This document shows, one piece after another, positions 1 to 5,967 of a DNA stretch of 5,968 bases. The first letter of the stretch is position 1. Each line of letters starts with the position of its first letter. The stretch is from Bacteroidales bacterium (GTDB lineage Bacteria > Bacteroidota > Bacteroidia > Bacteroidales > JALTDM01). A model generated the notes under the pieces. It was not told where the DNA came from. It ran no database searches and was given only the letters and a program-made list of their open reading frames with translations. A program made the position numbers and the translations under genes. Location of the stretch: positions 1 through 5,968 of the forward strand of contig JALWKH010000128.1 of assembly GCA_026996635.1 (NCBI GenBank), written 5' to 3'.

Positions 1-1344
1 GTACTTATCCTTTAAAGTTTTCCTGTTTTTATCTATGTATGAAGCAATAAAAGAATTTAAAATGCTTTTTCTTAAGATTTTTGAGAAGGCATTGCTATAT
101 TTTTTCGTTGTGTCAAGTGGCACAAAAATATCCGGCATAATTCCTCCGCCTCCATATACGGTTCTTTTGCTCACAAGTGTCTGATATTTAAGCGAATCCG
201 GAAAATGAATGCTGTCTTTGTTTGTCAGCTCTCCCCTATTATACCTGTCAATCAAATCCATTTCATACTTCTTTACACCCTGATTATAAGGTTTTTGAAT
301 GCACCTGCCGGAAGGTGTAAAATATTTAGCAATAGTGAGCCTGATTAAAGAGCTGTCTTGCAACATAAATTGTCTCTGTACCAGCCCTTTACCAAAAGAT
401 CGTCTTCCTACCACCACTCCTCTATCCCAATCTTGAACCGCACCGGTAACAATTTCGCTGGCCGAGGCACTACCCTCGTCAATCAGAATTATAAGTTTGC
501 CTTTTTCAAATTCTCCCTCATCTGTAGCTTTGTACTCGGTTTTCGGAAACCTTCTCCCCTCTGTGTAAACTACCAACTTGCCGTCAGTTAAAAATTCATC
601 TGCAAGTTTAACGGCAGTGTTTAAATATCCACCTCCATTGCCTCTTAAATCAAGAATAAGATTTTTTACATCATTGGTCTTTTTAAGTGAATCAAGAGCT
701 TCCCTAAATTCGTCATCTGTTTGTAATGCAAATCTGTTAAGTTTTATGTAGGCGGTATTTTTATCTGCCATATAAGCGGCATCCAAGCTGAAAATAGGAA
801 TCTTATCCCTAATTATCGTAAAAGTCAGTAGTTCTTTTTCTCCCGGTCTTTTTACCGTTATGGTAACTTTTGTTCCTTTTTTGCCTCTGAGAGTCTTTAT
901 TACTTTATTATTTGTTATGCCGATTCCTGCAAAATCTTTTCCGTCTACTTTAATTATCCTATCCCCTGCCCTAACACCAACCTTTTCGGAAGGTCCGCCG
1001 GATATTGTCGCAACAACTTGTACAGTGTCATTAACTATGGCAAATTGAATTCCTATACCCTCAAAGTTACCTTGCAAGGGTTCATTCATCGCCTTAACTT
1101 CTTTTTTGGGTATGTAAATTGAATGGGGGTCTAATTTTTGAAGCATTCCTACTATTGCAGCTTCTACCATTTTATTATTGCTGACACTATCTACATAAAA
1201 ATAATCTATATAACTCAATGCCCTTTGAAATTTGAAAACGGCATCAATCTCCGAAATATCTCCTTTTTTTGTGTTTTTCCCTTGAGAAAATAATGTTAAA
1301 TTACTTATAACCAGCAAGAAGAGAAATCCAAAAAGTTTTTTCAT
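1..1344 (-). CDS. S41 family C-terminal processing peptidase (CTP/Tsp-like), 3' end cut by window
   Basis: Serine protease of the S41 family, which trims or degrades exported proteins in the periplasm. The frame is open from the ATG at 1344 to base 1 (448 codons, no stop), so the C-terminus lies outside the window. Residues 1-21 form a signal peptide (MKKLF, then a hydrophobic core ending near FSQG). A PDZ domain spans about 90-165, with the GIGIQF carboxylate-binding loop near 96-101 and the SGGPSEKVGVRAGD segment. The protease core follows from about 185, with LDLRGNGGG at 231-239. The catalytic Ser-Lys dyad reads as Ser294 in SASASE and Lys319 in GRRSFGKG; the 25-residue spacing equals that of E. 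coli Tsp (Ser430/Lys455). No Shine-Dalgarno is visible; the leader is A-rich. Family members in Bacteroidota are usually somewhat over 500 residues, so perhaps 80-120 are missing. Family assignment is firm; the substrate is unknown. Confidence 0.95.
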   Translation of the reverse strand, partial: MKKLFGFLFLLVISNLTLFSQGKNTKKGDISEIDAVFKFQRALSYIDYFYVDSVSNNKMVEAAIVGMLQKLDPHSIYIPKKEVKAMNEPLQGNFEGIGIQFAIVNDTVQVVATISGGPSEKVGVRAGDRIIKVDGKDFAGIGITNNKVIKTLRGKKGTKVTITVKRPGEKELLTFTIIRDKIPIFSLDAAYMADKNTAYIKLNRFALQTDDEFREALDSLKKTNDVKNLILDLRGNGGGYLNTAVKLADEFLTDGKLVVYTEGRRFPKTEYKATDEGEFEKGKLIILIDEGSASASEIVTGAVQDWDRGVVVGRRSFGKGLVQRQFMLQDSSLIRLTIAKYFTPSGRCIQKPYNQGVKKYEMDLIDRYNRGELTNKDSIHFPDSLKYQTLVSKRTVYGGGGIMPDIFVPLDTTKKYSNAFSKILRKSILNSFIASYIDKNRKTLKDKY

Positions 1345-1366
1345 TTGTTTGTTTTTTTTATTTTTT

Positions 1367-1438
1367 TCACCCTTCTGTATCTCCCCTCGGAGGGGAGAAA
1401 TTTATTTTCCTCCCTTGAGGGAGGATTAAGGTGGGTGA
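1367..1438. repeat. Palindromic repeat-like element with two internal hairpins and TCACCC/GGGTGA ends
   Basis: This is the most GC-rich patch of an otherwise AT-rich gap. It is bounded by TCACCC (1367-1372) and its inverse GGGTGA (1433-1438). Read inward, the two 22-base ends agree at about 16 positions. Inside are two near-perfect palindromes: 1380-1398 (9-bp arms TCTCCCCTC/GAGGGGAGA around one G) and 1408-1425 (8-bp arms TCCTCCCT/AGGGAGGA around TG). They are separated by AT-only sequence. The pattern resembles dispersed REP- or MITE-like palindromic elements in style. Only one copy is in the window, so repetition is inferred. It lies between the regulator stop and the protease start and would be transcribed in the protease leader. 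Neither strand has a T-run after the hairpins typical of an intrinsic terminator. Confidence 0.6.
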
Positions 1439-1462
1439 TAGTTAAAATAATTTTCTATGCAT

Positions 1463-1470
1463 CAAAACTA
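1463..1470 (-). promoter_or_regulatory. Candidate Bacteroidota -7 box (TAGTTTTG) for the S41 protease gene
   Basis: On the minus strand the sequence TAGTTTTG matches the Bacteroidota primary sigma-factor -7 consensus TAnnTTTG. It lies just past the regulator stop codon. No good TTTG -33 box is seen at the usual 19-21 base spacing. If used, it would give a leader of about 110 bases containing the palindromic element. Read-through from the regulator gene is the alternative. Confidence 0.3.
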
Positions 1471-1483
1471 CTAAATTCTAATT

Positions 1484-2077
1484 TTATTTTAATTCCACAT
1501 CACTTAACGATACCAACCCGTTTAAAATTGCATAAAGTGTAAGTCCTGAAATGGTTTTTATCCCCAGTTTTGCAGTAATATTCTTTCTGTGAGTCATTAC
1601 AGTGTGAACACTTAAGAAAAGTTTATCGGCAATTTCTTTGTTTGTGTAGCCCATTGCCACGTATTTAAGTATTTCTTTTTCCCTTTCACTCAAATCCCTG
1701 CTTTGAACGTTATCGGTAGAAACCAATATTTTTTTGAAGACATTTTCTATTTTTTCAAGCAGTGTTTTTTTGTCATCGTATATTGTAAGTATTTCATCAA
1801 AAATATCGTAACAATTTTCATCCTCAACTTCTTTTGTTAGAGTCAAAGCAATAAAAAAAGGTGCTTTTGCCGAAATATTTTCCAAAACATCTTTTTTGCA
1901 CTCGTGATCTACTATTGCAACACCGGGCAAATTTTCGTCAATGGCTTCGTGCAGCGATTTTTCATCAGGATTTACACTGACTATTTCCACATTGGCAAAA
2001 CTTTCATATACAATTCGTGATATTGCCTTGTTCAAAAGAAAAAACCTAATATAAACAAGTACTTTTATTTTTTTCAT
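1484..2077 (-). CDS. LuxR/NarL-type DNA-binding regulator with degenerate receiver domain
   Basis: Transcriptional regulator of 197 residues with response-regulator layout. Residues about 4-118 look like a receiver: an Asp sits at position 57 in VAIVDHE, where the phosphoacceptor is expected. However, the acidic pair normally ending the first strand is missing (KVLVYIRFF) and no conserved KP motif closes the fifth strand, so it may not be phosphorylated normally. Residues about 129-187 are a clear LuxR/GerE helix-turn-helix: LSEREKEIL, then GYTNKEIADKL, then the recognition helix SVHTVMTHRKNI and KLGIKT. Its ATG shares one base with the thyA stop (TAATG), so translation is probably coupled. 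An AAGGAG motif inside the thyA end (2091-2096) is 13 bases from the ATG, longer than ideal. No histidine kinase is nearby. DNA binding is well supported; signal and targets are unknown. Confidence 0.9.
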   Translation of the reverse strand: MKKIKVLVYIRFFLLNKAISRIVYESFANVEIVSVNPDEKSLHEAIDENLPGVAIVDHECKKDVLENISAKAPFFIALTLTKEVEDENCYDIFDEILTIYDDKKTLLEKIENVFKKILVSTDNVQSRDLSEREKEILKYVAMGYTNKEIADKLFLSVHTVMTHRKNITAKLGIKTISGLTLYAILNGLVSLSDVELK

Positions 2078-2874
2078 TACACTGCAATTTCTCCTTTTAT
2101 ATGCGGATGTGGATTATAATCTTCAATTTTTATATCTTCATACTTGAAATCGAACAAGCATTTCACATCAGGATTCAAAACAAGTTTTGGCAATTTTCGG
2201 GGTTCTCTTGTAAGTTGTAGTTTAACCTGTTCTATGTGGTTTAAATAAATGTGAGCATCTCCCAGTGTATGTATAAATTCATAAGGAGTATAACCTGTAA
2301 CTTGAGCAACCATAGAGAGTAACAACGAGTAAGAAGCAATGTTAAATGGTACACCCAAAAATAAATCTGCACTTCGTTGGTATAGTTGCAGAGACAATCT
2401 TTTGTTTACCGGATCCACATAAAACTGATATAAAATATGGCAAGGCGGTAGTTTCATTTTGGGCAAATCTCCGACATTCCAAGCGCTTACAATATGCCGT
2501 CTGGATGTGGGGTTGTTCTTTATGCTTTCAATTACATTTTTCAGTTGATCAATTTCACCTTCTTTGGATGTCCATTTTCTCCATTGGTGCCCGTAAATAG
2601 GTCCCAAATCACCGTTTTCGTCAGCCCATTCGTCCCAAATAGTTACTTTATTGTCATTCAAAAACTTAATGTTGGTTTCTCCTTTGATGAACCATAACAG
2701 TTCGTAAAAAATTGAACGTGTATGTAATTTTTTGGTAGTAAGCAACGGAAATCCGTCTTGCAGATTAAATCTCATTTGCCAGCCGAAAATGCTTAATGTA
2801 CCGACACCTGTTCTGTCTTCTTTCTTTACTCCGTTTTTGAGAGTATAGTCGAGCAATTCTAAATATTGTTTCAT
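2077..2874 (-). CDS. thyA: Thymidylate synthase ThyA
   Basis: Converts dUMP to dTMP in the cytoplasm, using 5,10-methylenetetrahydrofolate as one-carbon donor and reductant and releasing dihydrofolate. The protein is 265 residues, against 264 for E. coli ThyA, and appears complete. Visible active-site residues are the nucleophile Cys145 in [12 protein letters not shown], phosphate-binding Arg21 (EDRTGVGT) and Arg125-Arg126 (TSRRHI), the LYQRSAD segment with Arg167, Ser168 and Asp170, Asn178 in GVPFNIASY, and His208/Tyr210 in GDAHIYLNH. The conserved C-terminus is KGEIAV. It starts 22 bases after the bifunctional-nuclease stop and its stop overlaps the downstream regulator start, so the three genes likely share a transcript. 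No Shine-Dalgarno is seen. No dihydrofolate reductase gene is in the window. Confidence 0.98.
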   Translation of the reverse strand: MKQYLELLDYTLKNGVKKEDRTGVGTLSIFGWQMRFNLQDGFPLLTTKKLHTRSIFYELLWFIKGETNIKFLNDNKVTIWDEWADENGDLGPIYGHQWRKWTSKEGEIDQLKNVIESIKNNPTSRRHIVSAWNVGDLPKMKLPPCHILYQFYVDPVNKRLSLQLYQRSADLFLGVPFNIASYSLLLSMVAQVTGYTPYEFIHTLGDAHIYLNHIEQVKLQLTREPRKLPKLVLNPDVKCLFDFKYEDIKIEDYNPHPHIKGEIAV

Positions 2875-2896
2875 ACCGGTAAAGTTTATGAGAAAG

Positions 2897-3556
2897 TTAT
2901 TCTTTTTTTCTGTTGTTTAATTCATCTCTTATAAATGCCGCCACCTCGTATTTTTCTTCGTCAATGGCTATTTTTAGCATATTGTTCAGCTTGGTGTCTG
3001 ACAGCTTGGAGATAATAGACTTGAGTTCGTTGATTTTGTGCTGTAATTTATAATTAAACAAATGTTGCACTAACCAATTATCGTCTTTAAGTTCGTAATC
3101 TTCTTGTTCTTTTTCTGTATCTTTTTCCGACTCCCTCAATGAATCCCAAGAATAAGCATTGTCATCAAAAATATGTTTAAGTATGTATATCGGACTTGAT
3201 GTCCTCAATGCAAGTGCAACAGCATCCGACACTCTACTGTCTATGTTTATCTCTTTGTTATCTTTTTCCAAAACCAAAGTAGCATAAAAAATGCCTTTAT
3301 CCAAATTGCTAATAATAACTTCTTTTAGAATATGCCCTGTTTGCTTAATAACAGAAACCAGCAGATCAATTGTAAGTGGTCTCGGAGTAGTAATATTTTC
3401 CAGCGCTAACGAAATAGCTTGAGCTTCTAAAGCACCTATAACAATAGGCAACTTTTTTTTGCCGGTTTCATCATCTGAAAGTATTAAAACATAAGTATTT
3501 TGAGGATTAAAAGAGTTTGGGGTTAAACCTTCTACATTAAGTTTGATTTTCTTCAT
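2897..3556 (-). CDS. Bifunctional nuclease (BFN/DUF151) domain protein with C-terminal UVR motif
   Basis: Protein of 219 residues. The N-terminal BFN (DUF151) domain spans about 5-130 and carries the family segments [13 protein letters not shown] (36-48), RPLTIDLL (59-66) and [14 protein letters not shown] (105-118). A charged linker rich in Glu, Lys and Asp (about 138-160) follows. Residues about 189-217 match a UVR motif of the kind shared by UvrB and UvrC ([20 protein letters not shown]), usually a helical-hairpin protein interaction element. The founding BFN proteins of plants were reported to have nuclease activity; activity of bacterial members is poorly established, so nuclease function is inferred from the family. 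It is first in a close cluster with thyA 22 bases downstream. Its ATG follows the gcvH terminator closely, with no clear promoter box or ribosome binding site between them. Confidence 0.9.
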   Translation of the reverse strand: MKKIKLNVEGLTPNSFNPQNTYVLILSDDETGKKKLPIVIGALEAQAISLALENITTPRPLTIDLLVSVIKQTGHILKEVIISNLDKGIFYATLVLEKDNKEINIDSRVSDAVALALRTSSPIYILKHIFDDNAYSWDSLRESEKDTEKEQEDYELKDDNWLVQHLFNYKLQHKINELKSIISKLSDTKLNNMLKIAIDEEKYEVAAFIRDELNNRKKE

Positions 3557-3571
3557 ACAGGAAAAACACTT

Positions 3572-3601
3572 TATAAAAAGACGGTCAAATTGACCGCCTT
3601 T
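3572..3601 (-). terminator. Intrinsic terminator downstream of gcvH
   Basis: On the minus strand an inverted repeat pairs 3590-3601 with 3577-3588 (AAAG-CGGTCAA against its complement, one internal mismatch, tight AT centre). It is followed directly by CTTTTTAT, a U-tract. It begins 15 bases after the gcvH stop, so it fits a rho-independent terminator for gcvH. It ends only about 16 bases before the BFN start codon. The plus-strand reading lacks a proper T-run. Confidence 0.8.
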
Positions 3602-3615
3602 AAGTAAAAAAGTTA

Positions 3616-3996
3616 TTATTTTTCTATGATTGCCTTATACCCTTCCGCATCAAGTAAGTCGTTTACTTCGTCAGGGTTCGACATTTTTATTTTTATAATC
3701 CAACCTTCTCCGTAAGGATCTTGATTTATAAGTTCCGGAGCATCGTCCAATTTTTCATTTTTTTCTATTATTTCACCACTTATAGGCATATAAATGTCTG
3801 ATACGGTTTTTACGGCTTCCACCGTTCCGAAAACTTCACCTTTGTCCAATGTTTCACCGACAGTTTCCACTTCTACATAAACAATATCGCCCAATTCACT
3901 TTGAGCAAAATCAGTAATACCTACCAATGCAACATCACCTTCTATTTTCAACCATTCGTGTTCTTCTGTGTACTTTAAATTTTCAGGAATATTCAT
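3616..3996 (-). CDS. gcvH: Glycine cleavage system H protein
   Basis: Small lipoyl-carrier protein of 126 residues (E. coli GcvH is 129). It shuttles the aminomethyl intermediate from the P protein (glycine decarboxylase) to the T protein, and electrons to the L protein, in glycine cleavage. The lipoyl-attachment lysine is Lys63 in GTVEAVKTVSDIYMP. Other family hallmarks are YTEEHEWL near the N-terminus, GITDFAQSELGDIVYVE (26-42), PISGEI (71-76) and DPYGEGWI (93-100). The ATG at 3996 gives the usual N-terminus MNIPENLKYT. It appears monocistronic: a candidate promoter lies just upstream and a terminator just downstream. The T, P and L subunits are not in the window, which is common because these genes are often scattered. 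No glycine riboswitch is visible in the short leader. Confidence 0.98.
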   Translation of the reverse strand: MNIPENLKYTEEHEWLKIEGDVALVGITDFAQSELGDIVYVEVETVGETLDKGEVFGTVEAVKTVSDIYMPISGEIIEKNEKLDDAPELINQDPYGEGWIIKIKMSNPDEVNDLLDAEGYKAIIEK

Positions 3997-4023
3997 AGCT
4001 GTAATTTTTTAGATTTTTCACTT

Positions 4024-4031
4024 CAAAGGTA
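4024..4031 (-). promoter_or_regulatory. Candidate Bacteroidota -7 promoter box (TACCTTTG) for gcvH
   Basis: The minus strand reads TACCTTTG, an exact match to the Bacteroidota -7 consensus TAnnTTTG. It lies 27 bases before the gcvH ATG, which would leave a leader of roughly 20 bases. The upstream -33 box is weak: TTAA lies at 21-base spacing where TTTG is expected. Position and match make it plausible, but it is unproven. Confidence 0.5.
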
Positions 4032-4079
4032 AGTATTTTTTTGGATGTAAAGTTAATTTTTCGATTATTGATTTTCAAC

Positions 4080-4140
4080 AAAAATTTTTTCTAATTTTCA
4101 ACCTGTCAAAAAGTCAAAAAAGATACAAAAGGCACAAAAA
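4080..4140 (+). promoter_or_regulatory. Spaced A-tract array with tandem GTCAAAAA repeat in the gcvH/cbpA divergent region
   Basis: Runs of A or T occur at near-helical spacing: A5T6 at 4080-4090, T4 at 4095-4098, A5 at 4108-4112, A6 at 4116-4121, A4 at 4127-4130 and A5 at 4136-4140. Centres of the last four are about 8.5, 10 and 9.5 bases apart. GTCAAAAA is repeated directly in tandem (4105-4112 and 4113-4120). Such phasing can bend DNA or act as an UP element upstream of the TATAAT box. Function is inferred. Confidence 0.45.
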
Positions 4141-4145
4141 TTGTC

Positions 4146-4151
4146 TATAAT
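4146..4151 (+). promoter_or_regulatory. Candidate -10 box TATAAT for the cbpA-cbpM operon
   Basis: TATAAT lies 32 bases before the cbpA start and would give a leader of about 20 bases containing the ribosome binding site. The overlapping TATAATTG also matches seven of eight positions of the Bacteroidota TAnnTTTG box. No convincing -35 or -33 element is seen at normal spacing; the A-tract array occupies that position. Confidence 0.45.
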
Positions 4152-4165
4152 TGCATCGATAAAAA

Positions 4166-4170
4166 GGAGG
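4166..4170 (+). promoter_or_regulatory. Ribosome binding site GGAGG that fixes the cbpA start
   Basis: AAAAAGGAGG ends at 4170. An in-frame ATG at 4172 is only one base away, too close for initiation, whereas the ATG at 4178 is seven bases away, which is near-optimal. The start is therefore placed at 4178, removing two residues (Met-Arg) from the longest reading frame. Confidence 0.85.
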
Positions 4171-4177
4171 AATGCGT

Positions 4178-5116
4178 ATGAAATTTATTGATTATTATAA
4201 AGTATTGGGGGTTGATAAGAATGCTACTCAAGACCAAATAAAAAAAGCATATCGAAAACTTGCCAGAAAGTACCATCCGGATGTAAATCCTAATGATGAA
4301 AATGCTAAAAAAAAGTTTCAAGAAATAAATGAAGCTTATGAAGTATTAAGCGACCCTGAAAAAAGGAAAAAATACGATAAATACGGGGAAAATTGGAAAC
4401 ACGCCGATGAGTTTGAAAAAGCCGGCTTTCAAGGGAAAGCAGGTTTTGGCAGCCAAGGTGGATTTGGCGGTTTTGACGGATTTGAAGGTTTTACATATTC
4501 GAGTGGAGACAGCCAAGATTTTTCGGACTTTTTTGAATTCTTATTCGGCGGTCATAGTGCTGGAAGAAGCCGTAGTAGCCGTTCACATATGAAGTTCAGA
4601 GGTCAGGATTTTCACGCTGAAATGGAACTAAATCTGACCGATGTGTATAAAACACACAAAAGAGTAATTGAAGTAAACGGCAAAAAAATCAGAATTACCA
4701 TACCGGCAGGTGTAGAAGACGGCCAAACCATAAGAATAAAAGGCTACGGCGGTGAAGGGATAAACGGTGGTCCGAACGGAGATCTGTATATTACTTTCAG
4801 AATCTTGAACAATACAAACTTTAGGCGTAAAGGTGCTGATTTGTACCTTGATTACGATTTGGATTTATATACGGCAGTGCTTGGAGGCGAAGTTATTATC
4901 AACACTCTAGGTGGAAAAATCAAACTTAAAGTAAAACCTGAAACTCAAAACGGTACAAAAGTGAGAATCAAAGGCAAAGGAATGCCAGTTTATAAACAAG
5001 AAGGGGCTTTTGGCGATTTATATGTGACATATCAAATAAAAATACCGACAAATCTGTCCGAAAAGGAAAAAGAATTATTCAAAGAATTGGCAAGATTAAG
5101 AGGTTATAATGTTTAA
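4178..5116 (+). CDS. cbpA: CbpA-like DnaJ/Hsp40 co-chaperone without zinc finger
   Basis: Hsp40 co-chaperone of 312 residues (E. coli CbpA is 306). It delivers substrates to DnaK and stimulates its ATPase; CbpA homologues also bind curved DNA. Residues 4-70 are the J domain, with the essential HPD at 33-35 and the helix [21 protein letters not shown] Gly/Phe-rich segment spans about 83-125, ending in the [10 protein letters not shown] motif. There is no cysteine in the protein, so the DnaJ zinc-finger domain is absent. Two C-terminal beta domains follow (about 143-215, with [21 protein letters not shown], and 216-290, with [36 protein letters not shown]). The start at 4178 is chosen from the GGAGG at 4166-4170. 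cbpM begins 17 bases downstream, forming the classical cbpA-cbpM pair. The full DnaJ (class A) is presumably elsewhere in the genome. Confidence 0.93.
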   Translation: MKFIDYYKVLGVDKNATQDQIKKAYRKLARKYHPDVNPNDENAKKKFQEINEAYEVLSDPEKRKKYDKYGENWKHADEFEKAGFQGKAGFGSQGGFGGFDGFEGFTYSSGDSQDFSDFFEFLFGGHSAGRSRSSRSHMKFRGQDFHAEMELNLTDVYKTHKRVIEVNGKKIRITIPAGVEDGQTIRIKGYGGEGINGGPNGDLYITFRILNNTNFRRKGADLYLDYDLDLYTAVLGGEVIINTLGGKIKLKVKPETQNGTKVRIKGKGMPVYKQEGAFGDLYVTYQIKIPTNLSEKEKELFKELARLRGYNV

Positions 5117-5133
5117 AAAAGGAGGAACCAGTT

Positions 5134-5430
5134 ATGACAAAACAGCTTTTGAAAATAGATGATATTTGCAAAATATACGATGTAGAGAATGATTTTATAA
5201 ATGAAATTTTTGAGTATGAATTGATTACACCTATAAAAACAGGTTCGGATTTGTATATTGAAGACGAAGAATTACCGGTTTTGGAGAAGATTATAAACTT
5301 GTATTATGATTTGGGTGTAAATTTGGAAGGCATAGAAATAATTATGAACCTTTTAGAGAGAATAGATGAAATGAATGAAGAAATTAATAGATTGCAAAGA
5401 ATAGTTAAATATTTCGGTCAAGATTTATAA
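5134..5430 (+). CDS. cbpM: CbpM-like MerR-family chaperone modulator
   Basis: Protein of 98 residues (E. coli CbpM is 101). In E. coli, CbpM binds the J domain of CbpA and blocks its co-chaperone and DNA-binding activity. The N-terminal half (about 6-45) resembles a MerR winged-helix fold: DDICKIYDVENDFINEIFE, then LITPI and the YIEDEELPVLEKI helix. It continues with the family segment YYDLGVNLEGIEIIMNLL (57-74) and a C-terminal coiled coil (75-94, IDEMNEEINRLQRIVKYF). It has a strong ribosome binding site, AAGGAGG ending at 5125, eight bases before the ATG, and lies directly behind cbpA, which supports the assignment. Its last six bases overlap the convergent outer-membrane gene. A plain MerR transcription factor is possible but less likely given the size and partner gene. 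Confidence 0.87.
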   Translation: MTKQLLKIDDICKIYDVENDFINEIFEYELITPIKTGSDLYIEDEELPVLEKIINLYYDLGVNLEGIEIIMNLLERIDEMNEEINRLQRIVKYFGQDL

Positions 5431-5967
5431 AAAGAAACCGATGTTGATAATTGGTGTTGTGTAACCGTTGGTAAACAATATTTCTTCATTACCTGCAACT
5501 AACCATAGAAAAGATATGTAGAAACCGCCTTTATTACCGATTGGTTGGACAATGGAAAATCCGGCTAATGTGCCGGCAATCCATTTCCTTCCCGGACCTT
5601 CATAAAAAATCCGTTTTTCAACATTCAAAAACTCTTGAGATGCCACCAAAGTAATCCCGGTGTTAAAATGAGCATCAAATGGCATTATGTTGTCCAAGTT
5701 TTTTATCAAACGGTATCTTAAATACGGTTTTACTCCGTAAATAGAAGTGTAAAACCTGTAATAATCATTTCCGTAATACCTGAAAATAAAATAATTCCCC
5801 GCAATAAACCTGTCCGTAACCATATATCCGACCATTGGGGAAACATCGGCGTAGAAAACACTGTATCCGTTATAAGAATACGGTTCCAACATAAAATTAC
5901 CGCCAAAAATCAATCTGTCACTCCATTTGGCTTTTGCTGTCTTTTTTTCTTTATTACCTATAGTCCC
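5425..5967 (-). CDS. Probable outer-membrane beta-barrel protein, N-terminus beyond window edge
   Basis: The frame is open from the TAA at 5425-5427 to the right edge, giving 180 visible residues. A TTG at 5913 and an ATG at 5892 are in frame, but barrel-like sequence precedes both (KWSDRLIFGGNFMLE), so the true start and any signal peptide lie outside the window. The sequence is rich in Tyr, Phe and Gly and alternates short strands with turns: FYADVSPMVGYMVTDRF (38-54), YFIFRYYG, KPYLRYRLI, AHFNTGITLV, FYISFLWLVAG and a final strand IINIGFFL. This pattern, especially SPMVGYMVTDRF, is typical of small Bacteroidota outer-membrane barrels. No specific function is recognised. It converges on cbpM and overlaps it by six bases. 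Confidence 0.75.
   Translation of the reverse strand, partial: GTIGNKEKKTAKAKWSDRLIFGGNFMLEPYSYNGYSVFYADVSPMVGYMVTDRFIAGNYFIFRYYGNDYYRFYTSIYGVKPYLRYRLIKNLDNIMPFDAHFNTGITLVASQEFLNVEKRIFYEGPGRKWIAGTLAGFSIVQPIGNKGGFYISFLWLVAGNEEILFTNGYTTPIINIGFFL

Noticed and set aside
358..1048. Plus-strand open frames at 358-591 and 860-1048
   Set aside because: They lie opposite the S41 protease gene, have no ribosome binding sites or recognisable domains, and are shadows of it.
1380..1425. Palindromes 1380-1398 and 1408-1425 as intrinsic terminators for the regulator gene
   Set aside because: On the minus strand the hairpins are followed by A-rich rather than T-rich sequence, and the double palindrome with matching outer ends fits a repeat element better.
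1345..1542. Plus-strand open frame of 65 codons through the palindromic element
   Set aside because: It reads through the hairpins and into the antisense of the regulator's 3' end, with low-complexity sequence and no ribosome binding site.
2346..2697. Plus-strand open frames at 2346-2600 and 2494-2697
   Set aside because: They are antisense to conserved thyA sequence, including its catalytic region, and show no protein-like features.
3997..4177. Possible glycine riboswitch upstream of gcvH
   Set aside because: The region is strongly AT-rich, the leader after the candidate promoter is only about 20 bases, and no paired aptamer-like structure is visible.
4407..4592. Plus-strand frame of 61 codons inside cbpA
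   Set aside because: It is an out-of-frame shadow of the Gly/Phe-rich region of cbpA.
5892..5913. TTG at 5913 or ATG at 5892 as the true start of the barrel gene
   Set aside because: The same frame is open to the window edge with barrel-like residues upstream of both codons and there is no signal peptide after either, so these are internal codons of a gene cut by the window.
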